37,596 bases of DNA from JAHEJX01 sp041605955 (GTDB taxonomy: Bacteria; Actinomycetota; Acidimicrobiia; Spongiisociales; UBA5794), in NCBI GenBank assembly GCA_041605955.1, contig JBFIXI010000040.1, positions 1-37,596 on the forward strand, in the 5' to 3' direction. Shown in pieces: positions 10,098 to 18,585 of this stretch (the stretch's first letter is position 1; each line of letters opens with the position of its first letter). The translations under genes were made by a program, and so were the position numbers. A model generated the notes under the pieces. That model saw only the letters and a program-made list of their open reading frames with translations, was not told the origin of the DNA and made no database searches.

Positions 10098-10246
10098 ACT
10101 ACGCCACTTGTGGCCTAAAATCGCCTGGTTCGTTCGGTGCGATCCTCTGCTCCTGATCATGAATACATGTCAAGGCTGTGCGGAATCGGGACGATCAACA
10201 GGGGGAACAACTCGGGTGCGCTACGTACCCTCCTGGGAGCGACTAC

Positions 10247-11218
10247 TTGGTTACAAAGAAGACCTCGGCGATGGGCTCGGGGCTACGCACCTTCGTCGGC
10301 CTTGCCCTTCTGACGGCCGGCTTCCTCGGCAGCCTGGCCACGATCCTCGCCTTCTTCGGGTCAACGTCATGGTTCTTCGACCTGCTCGCCAACTTCCGGT
10401 TCCAGCTGGCAGCGGGCCTGCTGCTGTTGGGTGTGATCTACCTGATCGGCTTCGGCCGTTGGACCGCATTCGTATTCATCAGCATGGGCCTAGTCAACGC
10501 ATTCCTGGTCGCTCCGTTCTACCTGGATTCACCGGCCCCGGCCGCGGCCGGTGAATCGTTGCGAATCGTCAGCTTCAACGTGGGCGCCGGCACCGCCGAT
10601 CCCGACAACATGATCCAGTGGATCGAGAACTCTGAGGCCGATCTGGTGTTCCTCCTCGAGTCGACCGAGGAATGGGTAGGCGCAGTGCCCATGGAAGACA
10701 GCCACTATGCGGTAACCAATGAGATCCCCGAAGATCGCCTCTACGGAATCTCGGTGCTCGGCAACGGCGCCACGGGGGTCGAGCAGCTCCGGCTGGGCTC
10801 GACTCGCGACCCGGTGATGCGGGTCGAGGCGCAACTGGACGACTCCATGGTGGCCGTCTACGCCGTTCACCCCCGACCGCCAGACTCGGCGCTCAAGGCG
10901 GCGGCCCGCGACAGCCTGTTCGACGATCTCGCCGGGTTGGTGGCGCGCGAGACCATGCCGGTGATCGTGATCGGCGACTTCAATGCCACACCGTGGTCAT
11001 ACGCATTTCGGGATTTCGCCGCCGATACGGGTTTGGTCAACAGCCAGAAGGGCTACGGCCTATCGGCCACCTGGCCGGCCAATCTGCCGATCACACTGGT
11101 CCCGCTCGACCACATGCTCCACAGCGAATCGCTCACCACGATCTCTCGCGATGTCGGACCGGACCTTGGATCCGATCACTTGCCGTTGACCGTCGAAGTG
11201 TCACTGGCCGCCCGGTGA
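10247..11218 (+). CDS. Membrane-anchored endonuclease/exonuclease/phosphatase-fold protein
   Basis: An N-terminal membrane part with three hydrophobic segments (within the first 85 residues) is followed by an EEP domain outside the membrane. Metal and catalytic signatures are visible: SFNVGAG, the acidic Glu in VFLLES, VIGDFNATPW and the terminal SDHLPL. Architecture and length (323 residues) resemble YafD-like EEP proteins. The substrate could be a nucleic acid, a phospholipid or another phosphodiester. The start is uncertain: TTG 10247 has GGGAG seven bases upstream and gives a Lys-Lys before the first membrane segment; ATG 10271 is the alternative. The in-frame GTG 10178 is unlikely. Confidence 0.82.
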   Translation: MVTKKTSAMGSGLRTFVGLALLTAGFLGSLATILAFFGSTSWFFDLLANFRFQLAAGLLLLGVIYLIGFGRWTAFVFISMGLVNAFLVAPFYLDSPAPAAAGESLRIVSFNVGAGTADPDNMIQWIENSEADLVFLLESTEEWVGAVPMEDSHYAVTNEIPEDRLYGISVLGNGATGVEQLRLGSTRDPVMRVEAQLDDSMVAVYAVHPRPPDSALKAAARDSLFDDLAGLVARETMPVIVIGDFNATPWSYAFRDFAADTGLVNSQKGYGLSATWPANLPITLVPLDHMLHSESLTTISRDVGPDLGSDHLPLTVEVSLAAR

Positions 11219-11250
11219 CGACGTCTCCCGGATAGTCCGAATACCTGAAC

Positions 11251-11256
11251 TAGCCT
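11251..11256 (+). promoter_or_regulatory. Candidate -10 box TAGCCT, leaderless start of the M3 peptidase
   Basis: TAGCCT is followed by exactly six bases and GTG 11263. No Shine-Dalgarno is present. The geometry is the same as at 19746 and 31770. Confidence 0.5.
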
Positions 11257-11262
11257 CGCAGC

Positions 11263-13212
11263 GTGCTCAACGACTACACCTCAGTAACTCCGCAGGGTGT
11301 CACCGACGTAACCGAAGCTGCGATCGCGGCAGCCGACGAGCTCGTTGACCGCGCCGCTGCTGTGAGCCCGCCCACCTGGGACAACACAATGGCTCTCTTG
11401 GAGCTAGCTGGCGCTGTGGTGACGGACGCATATGGGAAGGGCCCGTTCCTCGCCCGAGTCCACCCGGACAAGGACGTCCAAATCTGCGCAGTGCAACTGG
11501 AGGAACGTCTCCAGAAATGGTCCACCGACCTGGTGTTCCGCCGGGATCTATACGAGGCGGTGCGCACGTTCGCCGAGACGGAGGAGGCGGCCAACCTGAG
11601 CCTGCTGCGCAGGCGGCTGGTCGATCATTGGATGCGAGACTTCCGCCGAGCGGGGCACGAGCTCGACGAGGAGGCCAGAGCCGCCCTCCAGAGCAAACAG
11701 CTGCGCCTGATCGAGCTGCAGGTGCAGTTCGCCAAGAACCTCGACGAGTTCGAGGACGGTATCGACGTCACCGCCGCCGAGCTCGACGGCATGTCGGCGG
11801 ACTACATCGCCCGCCTCTCCCCCGGAGCGAACGAGGGCACCTACCGAATCACGATGGCGTATCCCGAGTACATCCCATTCATCGAGCAAGGGCGTAACCG
11901 CGACCTGCGGCGCCGCCTCCAGTTCAAGTTCTGGAACCAAGCGGCAAGCGCCAACAAGCCCCTGTTGGAGCAGGCCGTGGCGGTGCGGCGCGAGATCGCC
12001 GAGTTGCTGGGCTACCCGACCTGGGCGCACTATGCCATGGAAACCAAGATGGCGGCCAACCCGGACAATGTCGAGAAGTTCTACTCCGGGCTGGTCGACC
12101 GCCTCGTTGCCAAATCCGAGGACGAGTTGTCCGCAATGCGCCGGGTCATGGAGGCCGAGCTGCCGGGTGAGCAGATCCAGCCATGGGACTGGAGCTACCT
12201 CGACACCCGGCAGCGCAAGAACGATTTCGGAGTCGATCCGGAAGAGGTGGCCGCCTACTTCTCTCTCGGGCCCCTCATCGAGGGAATGTTCGACATCACG
12301 GGCGATGTCTTCGGTCTCGAGTACGAACAGATCGCCGATGCCAAGGCGTGGCACCCGGACGTCTACCTATACGCCATCAAGAACCGAGGCGAAGACGAGC
12401 CGCTGGCCTACTTCTACGCCGACCTGTTCCCGCGAGAGGGCAAGTATGGCCACGCGGCGGCCTTTGGCATCCGATATGGGCGAACGGTCGGCAACGCATA
12501 TGTCAAGCCGGTGGCCGCCATCGTGGCCAACTTCACCAAGCCGACCGCCGACAGCCCCAGCTTGCTCCAGCACAGCGAAGCCGTCACGTTGTGGCACGAG
12601 TTCGGTCACATCCTCCACTTCTGCCTCACCACGGTGGATCTGGTGCGGTTCTCCGGTTACGACACCGAGTGGGACTTCGTTGAGGCGCCTTCTCAGATCA
12701 TGGAGAATTGGATGTGGGAGCCGGCGGTGCTGCAGCGTTTCGCTCGCCACCACCAAAGCGGCGAGCCGATCCCCAAGTCGCTGGTCGAGCGGCTGGTGGC
12801 GGCGCGCGACCTGAATGTGGCGTTGAAGACGCTGCGCCAGATGTTCCTCGGCCGCTTGGACCTCGACATGCACGCCACGGCCGCGCCGGTCGATCTCGAC
12901 ACCGTGTATCGCAGCTCCTACGAGCTCACCCAGTTGCCGTTCCACGAGGGCACCTTCTTCCCGGCGGTGTTCGGGCACCTCATGGGCGGCTACGACGCCG
13001 GCTACTACGGCTACCTGTGGGCTCAGGTTTACGGCGATGACATGTTCAGCGTGTTCGAGCACGAAGGTGTGCTCAGCCCGGATGTGGGCCGGCGCTACCG
13101 CGACGCAGTTCTGGCCGTCGGCGGATCGCGCGATGCCATCGAACACCTCCGGAAGTTCCTCGGTCGGGAGCCGTCGAGCGACGCCTTCCTGGCGAAGCTC
13201 GGCCTGAGCTGA
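11263..13212 (+). CDS. M3-family zinc oligopeptidase (thimet oligopeptidase / OpdA-like)
   Basis: 649 residues. The zinc site is HEFGH at 445-449 with the third ligand Glu474, 25 residues after His449, the same spacing as in thimet oligopeptidase. Substrate-side motifs YDAGYYGYLWAQVYGDDMF (about 583-601) and FHEGTFFPAVFGH (about 565-577) also fit M3A peptidases. These cytosolic enzymes trim short peptides. No signal peptide is present. The gene stands alone: 44 bases after the EEP gene, with its own leaderless-type promoter, and 86 bases before the next gene. Confidence 0.93.
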   Translation: MLNDYTSVTPQGVTDVTEAAIAAADELVDRAAAVSPPTWDNTMALLELAGAVVTDAYGKGPFLARVHPDKDVQICAVQLEERLQKWSTDLVFRRDLYEAVRTFAETEEAANLSLLRRRLVDHWMRDFRRAGHELDEEARAALQSKQLRLIELQVQFAKNLDEFEDGIDVTAAELDGMSADYIARLSPGANEGTYRITMAYPEYIPFIEQGRNRDLRRRLQFKFWNQAASANKPLLEQAVAVRREIAELLGYPTWAHYAMETKMAANPDNVEKFYSGLVDRLVAKSEDELSAMRRVMEAELPGEQIQPWDWSYLDTRQRKNDFGVDPEEVAAYFSLGPLIEGMFDITGDVFGLEYEQIADAKAWHPDVYLYAIKNRGEDEPLAYFYADLFPREGKYGHAAAFGIRYGRTVGNAYVKPVAAIVANFTKPTADSPSLLQHSEAVTLWHEFGHILHFCLTTVDLVRFSGYDTEWDFVEAPSQIMENWMWEPAVLQRFARHHQSGEPIPKSLVERLVAARDLNVALKTLRQMFLGRLDLDMHATAAPVDLDTVYRSSYELTQLPFHEGTFFPAVFGHLMGGYDAGYYGYLWAQVYGDDMFSVFEHEGVLSPDVGRRYRDAVLAVGGSRDAIEHLRKFLGREPSSDAFLAKLGLS

Positions 13213-13235
13213 GCCCACATGCGCCGGGCGCGGAG

Positions 13236-13273
13236 TTGACAATGGCACTGCAACCGATCCGCAACACAGTGCC
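13236..13273 (+). promoter_or_regulatory. TTGACA hexamer and 7-bp inverted repeat ahead of the GH57-like gene
   Basis: A consensus TTGACA lies at 13236-13241, followed by GGCACTG (13244-13250) and its exact complement CAGTGCC (13267-13273). The arms are 23 bases apart start to start, about two helical turns, which suits a dimeric regulator. No good -10 lies at the right distance from TTGACA. The repeat could instead be the 3' hairpin of the peptidase gene. Confidence 0.35.
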
Positions 13274-13283
13274 CCAGCTCTCC

Positions 13284-13289
13284 TAGAGT
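13284..13289 (+). promoter_or_regulatory. Candidate -10 box TAGAGT ahead of the GH57-like lipoprotein
   Basis: TAGAGT fits TANNNT and ends nine bases before ATG 13299. No Shine-Dalgarno is present, so a near-leaderless transcript is possible. Confidence 0.35.
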
Positions 13290-13298
13290 CGTCGGGCG

Positions 13299-16244
13299 AT
13301 GGCAACTCGCCGACTGTTCCCCTGGGTCACCGCCGGGTGCCTGGTATTGAGCGCATGCAGCCCGTTCGGCGCCCCGCCGTCCGAATCGACCAGTGCCCCG
13401 ACCACGACCACGGTGACAGCCACTGGGGCCCCGACGACAACCGCTCCTCCCGAGCCGCGGCTAGACCCCTCCGGCTCATACGCAGTGGTCGCATTCACCA
13501 ACCATTTGCCGGCGTTCGGCATGACCGCCACCGGCGTCCCCGATCGGCCCTGGGCCCGGCTTCACGCCACCCGGGACTACATCACTATCACCCGGCTGGC
13601 GGCAGCGTCCAACGCCAAGCTCGTGCTCAGCTACAGCCCGGTGCTGATGGAACAGATAGCGGCTGCCGCCGATGGGCAATGGGATGAGGCGGCCCGCATC
13701 ACCGCAACCCCGGCCAACGAGCTGACCGCGACAGATCGGGACTACATTGCCGACGTCTTCTTCGACTCGAGCGCAGCTCAGATCGACCAATTTCCGCGAT
13801 ATCGCGAGCTGGCCGACAAGCGTGCCGCCGGCAGATCGCTGACCACTTCCGAGTACCGCGATGTGCAGGTCCTCTTCAATCTGGCGTGGACCAGCCCGCT
13901 GTTGCTCGAAGAAGATCCGCTGCTCGGCCTCGTGGCCAAGGGAAGGGGTTTCTCGGAGGACGACAAAACCCTGGTGCTGGACGCGCATCTGGCAGCCCTC
14001 GAGGAGTTCCTCGATTCGCTGCGCTCCCTGGCCGCCGCCGGCAAGATCGAGCTGGCGACGACCCCTTTGGCCAATCCGACGATGCCGCTGCTGGTGCGTA
14101 ATCGTATGGAGGAGGATGCTCGCGCCCATGTGGCACGGGGACGGGAGCTCTTCGTCGACGCCGTGGAGGTCGAGCCGTCCGGTCTGGCCCCCCACCGCGG
14201 GCTGATCGATCTTGCCGGAGCATCCGCCATGTCCGAGGCCGCCTTCGACTGGGTGCTCGTCTCGGGCGACGGCGGAACGCCGCCCGCCCGGCTGACCGCC
14301 GAAGAAGGGAATGTGCTGGCATTGCCCTACGCCCCGCTTTACGACTCGCTGGTCGCCCAGGACTACTTCCTCCAGAACCCCAATGCCGCCGCTTTCGACC
14401 TCGTCCGCCGCATCGCCGATCAGCTCGGTGGGGCCGCCGGTGGGGTCGAGACCGTCGTGGTGGACGGAACCGAGCCTTGGGGCCGATACGAGGACGCGGG
14501 CGTGGCCTTCTTGCGAGGCCTCTTCCGCCAGCTAGGCGCCGCCGCCGAGTTCACGACGGCCCTTCCGTCTGACATCAACACATCGCTGCTGTTCGACCCC
14601 GGCCCCTACCCCGAGTTGCCGGACAGCTACCTGCGAGAGCCTGCCGAGCTAGCGGCATGGGCCTACCTCGACGAGACCCGGCGCAAGTTGGTTCAGGCGC
14701 GCGACATCGGAAGCCTGAATGAACGCACCCTCGAGCGGGCCACCCGAGCCGTCCTCGAAGCACAGGACAGCGAGTGGTATCGGTGGTTCGGCGCGGCCCG
14801 CTCTTCAGGAGACGACGCCTACTACGACGCGCTGTTTCGCACCAAGCTTGCCACCATCTGGGAGCTGCTGGAGACACCTGCCCCGCCCTGGGCGCAGGTT
14901 CCCCTCACCGAGTCGGCGCCGATCTCACCGACTCGACAGAACCGAACGGGCGCCGCCGCGATCAACATCGACAACCGCATCTCCGACAGCGAGTGGGCTC
15001 CGGCTGGGCTCTACGACGAGCGCACCTCCGCGCTGATTCGTCGCCTCTTCTACCGTTTCGACCGGGACAACCTCTACCTGCGAGTCGACTTCACCACCGA
15101 GGTGCTGGGCGACAGCGCACCCGGGTTCGATTTGTATCTCGGCGGGCCGGCCGCGTCGGGAGCCGCTGTCACCCCGATGGGCAACTCGATCGGATTCAAA
15201 GCCGACCGCGTGGCCGGCTGGCGCGGCACCAATCCGGTGAGAATCACGGGCCCAGACGCATATCCCGCAGGCCGCGCCCTGTCCGGTGAAGATCGTGTCG
15301 CCGGATTCGACGGCGATTCGATCGAGTTCGCGATCGAGCTGGACGCCATCCAGCTCGACCTACGCCCAGGGGACGTCATCAACTTCAGGATCGTCGATGT
15401 CACCGCGGGCCCGGAGGTGGGTAATTTCCCGGCGGCAGGACGCGGTTCCTTCGAAGTGCCGAACCTCCTTGAAGGAACCGAGCTGGCTCGCATTGCTGAT
15501 CGGCTCCGCGACGACTACGGCCCGGGCACGTATACCTATCTGATCGACAGCACGACCCGCGCCGGCACCTACGACCTGGCCGGTCTCGCCGTCCGTCTCC
15601 TCGGTGGCCCCACAGTGGCCAACCCCGACGATCCCGGGGAGGTGCAGTTCGAGATCACGTTTCGGGAACCACTGAGCAATCCGTGGAGCGCCCACGCCGG
15701 CTTCAGCCAGCAAACCATCGACCTCTATCTGGAGGCATACCCGGGAACCGAGACCGGGGCAATTCGGCTCCTCGACGGGCGGATCGCCGCCACCGAGGAA
15801 GCTGCCCGGTGGGACTATGCGTTCACCGTCGACGGTTGGGGCGCCAACCACTTCACCGCCGATGCCGGAGGCCGGGTCAGCCTCCTCGACGAGCCGCTCG
15901 AATATGCCGTCCTCGCCGACCGGCGCACGATACTCGTGACCGTCGACCGTGGCCTGCTCCCGCCGGGCAACGAGACCTTCTGGCGCTACGGCGTAGTGGT
16001 TCTCGCCAATCAGGCGATTCCCTCGCTGGGGATCCACGAGCTGCGGCCCCTGGCGGACCGACCCGATCGGTTCCGCTTGGGCGGCGGCACGGTGGCGATC
16101 AACGACCCCATGATCATCGACATGCTCCATCCCGACTCCGGAGTCCAAGAGGCGGCGCTCCTGCCGCCGCGCACGGTTCTCGAGGGTGATCCCAACACGA
16201 TCTCCGTCGACAGCCTGGCCCGAATACCCCTGTTGCCCGGGTAG
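13299..16244 (+). CDS. GH57-like lipoprotein with glucodextranase-type C-terminal module, probable pseudoenzyme
   Basis: 981 residues. A lipobox LSAC at 17-20 predicts lipidation at Cys20, followed by a Thr/Pro linker to about 53. Residues 60-510 follow the GH57 (amylopullulanase-like) pattern: PWARLHATRDYI, the DVQVLFNLAWTSP helix, KGRGFSEDDK, and GKIELATTPLANP (Glu251). Two hallmarks are altered. Where GH57 proteins carry WPSEGSVS with the catalytic Glu, this one reads GLIDLAGASAMS (301-312) with no Glu, and the usual LDGEN-W reads VDGTEPW (388-394). Asp349 could match the general acid. Residues 555-960 resemble the DOMON-like glucodextranase C-terminal domain (DDYGPGTYTYL). Likely a surface glucan-binding or scaffold protein, not an active amylase (inference). 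Confidence 0.78.
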   Translation: MATRRLFPWVTAGCLVLSACSPFGAPPSESTSAPTTTTVTATGAPTTTAPPEPRLDPSGSYAVVAFTNHLPAFGMTATGVPDRPWARLHATRDYITITRLAAASNAKLVLSYSPVLMEQIAAAADGQWDEAARITATPANELTATDRDYIADVFFDSSAAQIDQFPRYRELADKRAAGRSLTTSEYRDVQVLFNLAWTSPLLLEEDPLLGLVAKGRGFSEDDKTLVLDAHLAALEEFLDSLRSLAAAGKIELATTPLANPTMPLLVRNRMEEDARAHVARGRELFVDAVEVEPSGLAPHRGLIDLAGASAMSEAAFDWVLVSGDGGTPPARLTAEEGNVLALPYAPLYDSLVAQDYFLQNPNAAAFDLVRRIADQLGGAAGGVETVVVDGTEPWGRYEDAGVAFLRGLFRQLGAAAEFTTALPSDINTSLLFDPGPYPELPDSYLREPAELAAWAYLDETRRKLVQARDIGSLNERTLERATRAVLEAQDSEWYRWFGAARSSGDDAYYDALFRTKLATIWELLETPAPPWAQVPLTESAPISPTRQNRTGAAAINIDNRISDSEWAPAGLYDERTSALIRRLFYRFDRDNLYLRVDFTTEVLGDSAPGFDLYLGGPAASGAAVTPMGNSIGFKADRVAGWRGTNPVRITGPDAYPAGRALSGEDRVAGFDGDSIEFAIELDAIQLDLRPGDVINFRIVDVTAGPEVGNFPAAGRGSFEVPNLLEGTELARIADRLRDDYGPGTYTYLIDSTTRAGTYDLAGLAVRLLGGPTVANPDDPGEVQFEITFREPLSNPWSAHAGFSQQTIDLYLEAYPGTETGAIRLLDGRIAATEEAARWDYAFTVDGWGANHFTADAGGRVSLLDEPLEYAVLADRRTILVTVDRGLLPPGNETFWRYGVVVLANQAIPSLGIHELRPLADRPDRFRLGGGTVAINDPMIIDMLHPDSGVQEAALLPPRTVLEGDPNTISVDSLARIPLLPG

Positions 16245-16263
16245 GCGCTGCCCGGGTAGGCGC
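16234..16263. repeat. Exact 15-bp tandem duplication spanning a stop codon
   Basis: TGCCCGGGTAGGCGC occurs twice head to tail (16234-16248 and 16249-16263). The first copy contains the TAG stop (16242-16244) of the GH57-like gene. The second copy fills most of the 26-bp gap to the convergent menE stop. Confidence 0.85.
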
Positions 16264-16270
16264 CGGCCGG

Positions 16271-17608
16271 TTATGCGCCGGCCACCAGCCGGCGGGCGGC
16301 GTCTCGGTCGACCTTGCCGTTGCTCAGCAGGGGCACCTCATCCACCTGGACGACACGCTTCGGCACGGCGTAGCGGGGCAGCTCTCGACTCAGCTCAGCC
16401 AACAATCTGGCTTGGTCGACGGGATCGCCCGACACCACCGCTACGACCCGTTGGCCCCATTCCGCGTCAGCCACACCGACCACCGCCGCCCCAGTGACTC
16501 CGGGACGGCGCAACAGCGCCGCCTCGACCTGAAGCGGATACACGTTCTCGCCGCCAGAGATGACCACATCGTCGGCGCGCCCCAGCACGACGAGTCGGCC
16601 CGCGCGATCGAAGTAGCCGATGTCATTGGTCACCAGGGGGCCCTCCCGGACCGGCTCGTCGACGTAACCGGGCGAGACGGTCGGTCCGCTGACTTGAATC
16701 ACGCCGGGTGACCCCGGCTCAGCGTCAACAGTCACTGCCACGCCCGGCAGCGGATGACCGACAGTCCCAACAGCTGCCTCCATTCGCCCGGGACGAACGG
16801 TGCAGATCTGAGCCGTAGTCTCGGTCATGCCGTAGGTCGGCAACACGGGCAGGCCGGCGGCGGTGGCTCGGGCGACCAGGGTGCCGCTGGTGGCGGCCCC
16901 ACCAACGAGCACTCCCCGCATGCTGGGCCAGGGGCCCGAGCCCGCCTCGAGAAGACGGGTGAGCATGGTGGGCACGAGGCTCACCCACGTGACCCCCTCC
17001 TCGAGGGCGGCATCGACGGCGGCGACGTCGAACCCATCCTGAAGCACTACCTGTGAGCCGTCGTGGGCTGCCCGCCACAGGATGGCCAGCCCACTGACAT
17101 GGTGAAGCGGCATCACCAGCAGCCAGACGTCGGATTGCCGGGTGCCGAGATGCAGTTGCGACGCCCGGGCTGCCGCAGTGATGTTGCCCCACGTGAGCAC
17201 GACGCCACGGGGAGCGCCCGAAGAACCCGAGGTGGGGACGACATATGCGGGAGCCCGAGGATCGGGGTCCGGATCGGCGATGATCTTCCGCTCTGCCGGT
17301 GGTGGCGGGCCGAGATGCGCTCCCAGCGAATCGGCCAGCGCCGCCGCCGCCCCCACGTCGAGTTGCGGATCTATAGGAACCGCGATGCCACCCCCTCGGG
17401 GAATCCCCCATGCCGCCGCCACCGTGGCGGCCGTCATCTCGGCGCGAAAGGCGATCCGCGCCCCTTCCGGTACCCGACCCCCGATCTCGTCTGCGGCATA
17501 ATCAAGCTCCGCATAAGTCCAGCTCTCGTTGCCGCCGCGCAGAGCCATTGCCGCCGGGTGGCGCGCCGCGGCGGCCGCGAGCAAGTCGGACGCAATCGGG
17601 TCGTTCAT
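16271..17608 (-). CDS. menE: o-Succinylbenzoate-CoA ligase
   Basis: Adenylates o-succinylbenzoate and joins it to CoA in menaquinone synthesis. 445 residues of the ANL superfamily: P-loop PTSGSSGAPRGV (125-136; Arg replaces the usual Lys), YGMTETTAQ, then the hinge and AMP-binding GYFDRAGRLVVLGRADD. It continues with VISGGENVYPLQVE and the C-terminal LLSNGKVDR with the catalytic Lys. The length is that of short MenE proteins. It is divergent from menB, 55 bases between starts, with a shared TACAGTA sequence (17619-17625) that gives a -10-like hexamer on each strand. The men context makes MenE far more likely than another acyl-CoA ligase. Confidence 0.9.
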   Translation of the reverse strand: MNDPIASDLLAAAAARHPAAMALRGGNESWTYAELDYAADEIGGRVPEGARIAFRAEMTAATVAAAWGIPRGGGIAVPIDPQLDVGAAAALADSLGAHLGPPPPAERKIIADPDPDPRAPAYVVPTSGSSGAPRGVVLTWGNITAAARASQLHLGTRQSDVWLLVMPLHHVSGLAILWRAAHDGSQVVLQDGFDVAAVDAALEEGVTWVSLVPTMLTRLLEAGSGPWPSMRGVLVGGAATSGTLVARATAAGLPVLPTYGMTETTAQICTVRPGRMEAAVGTVGHPLPGVAVTVDAEPGSPGVIQVSGPTVSPGYVDEPVREGPLVTNDIGYFDRAGRLVVLGRADDVVISGGENVYPLQVEAALLRRPGVTGAAVVGVADAEWGQRVVAVVSGDPVDQARLLAELSRELPRYAVPKRVVQVDEVPLLSNGKVDRDAARRLVAGA

Positions 17609-17618
17609 CTGCGATCAC

Positions 17619-17625
17619 TACAGTA
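17619..17625. promoter_or_regulatory. Overlapping divergent -10-like boxes between menE and menB
   Basis: TACAGTA holds TACAGT on the plus strand (17619-17624) and TACTGT on the minus strand (17625-17620). The menE ATG is 11 bases after the minus-strand hexamer. The inferred menB start (GTG 17664) would have a leader of about 33 bases. No -35 element was identified. Confidence 0.35.
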
Positions 17626-17663
17626 TCGAGGCGGAGCAGCCGCCCCCGCACGCCCGGGCGGCA

Positions 17664-18584
17664 GTGGAGCCTGACTTGAATCCCGACGACGTAGCGGTAT
17701 CCGAGATATTCGACGTGACGGCATGGAGCCCCGTCGCCGGATTTGCCTTCACCGACATCACCTATCACCGCGCCAATGACGTCGGCGCGGTGCGCATTGC
17801 GTTCGACCGACCCGAGGTGCGCAATGCGTTCCGGCCCCACACCGTGGATGAGCTGTATCAGGCGCTGGATCACGCTCGGATGACACCGGATGTGGGCGCC
17901 GTGATCATCACAGGCAACGGCCCCTCGCCGCGCGACGGAGGCTGGGCTTTCTGCTCGGGCGGCGATCAGCGAATCCGCGGGGCGGACGGCTACCAGTACG
18001 AGAGCGACGCCGGCGTCGACCCGACGCAGCTCGGCCGGCTGCACATCCTCGAGGTGCAGCGCGTCATCAGATTCATGCCCAAGGTCGTGATTGCGGTAGT
18101 GCCGGGCTGGGCAGTGGGCGGCGGCCACAGCCTGCATGTGGTGTGTGACCTCACCCTGGCCTCGCGCGAACATGCCGTGTTCAAACAGACCGATGCTGAC
18201 GTGGCCAGTTTCGACGGTGGCTACGGCTCGGCGCTGCTCGCCCGGCAGATCGGGCAGAAACGGGCCAGAGAGATCTTCTTCCTGGGGCGCGACTACTCGG
18301 CCCAGGAAGCCTTCGAGATGGGCATGGTGAACGCAGTGGTCGCTCACGCCGAGCTGGAGGAGACGGCGCTGCAATGGGCCGGCGAGATCACCTCCAAGTC
18401 GCCAACGGCGCAGCGGATGCTGAAGTACGCGTTCAACCTCGCCGACGACGGTATGGTCGGGCAACAGCTCTTCGCCGGCGAGGCCACCCGACTTGCCTAC
18501 GGGACCGCCGAGGCGGTCGAGGGCCGTGCCGCCTTCCTCGAAAAGCGCCCGCAGGACTATTCCGGCTTTCCCTGGCACTTCTGA
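17664..18584 (+). CDS. menB: 1,4-Dihydroxy-2-naphthoyl-CoA synthase
   Basis: Crotonase-fold enzyme that closes the naphthoquinol ring of o-succinylbenzoyl-CoA. About 306 residues, very close in pattern to M. tuberculosis MenB (about 314). Shared blocks are DITYHR, RPEVRNAFRPHTVDELY, GNGPSPRDGGWAFCSGGDQ, the oxyanion-hole GWAVGGGHSLHVVCDL and TDADVASFDGGYGSALLAR. The C-terminal EKRPQDYSGFPWHF also matches. The frame is open upstream to 17529, but that part overlaps menE antisense. GTG 17664 gives an N-terminus of the mycobacterial length; GTG 17715 is the alternative. menA begins one base after its stop, so the two are co-transcribed and coupled. Confidence 0.95.
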   Translation: MEPDLNPDDVAVSEIFDVTAWSPVAGFAFTDITYHRANDVGAVRIAFDRPEVRNAFRPHTVDELYQALDHARMTPDVGAVIITGNGPSPRDGGWAFCSGGDQRIRGADGYQYESDAGVDPTQLGRLHILEVQRVIRFMPKVVIAVVPGWAVGGGHSLHVVCDLTLASREHAVFKQTDADVASFDGGYGSALLARQIGQKRAREIFFLGRDYSAQEAFEMGMVNAVVAHAELEETALQWAGEITSKSPTAQRMLKYAFNLADDGMVGQQLFAGEATRLAYGTAEAVEGRAAFLEKRPQDYSGFPWHF

Positions 18585-18585
18585 C

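Noticed and set aside
13236..13264. Full sigma-70 promoter at TTGACA before the GH57-like gene
   Set aside because: No -10-like hexamer lies 16-19 bases downstream; only the -35 half is convincing.
17529..17663. Upstream extension of menB
   Set aside because: It overlaps menE on the other strand and would be longer than known MenB proteins.
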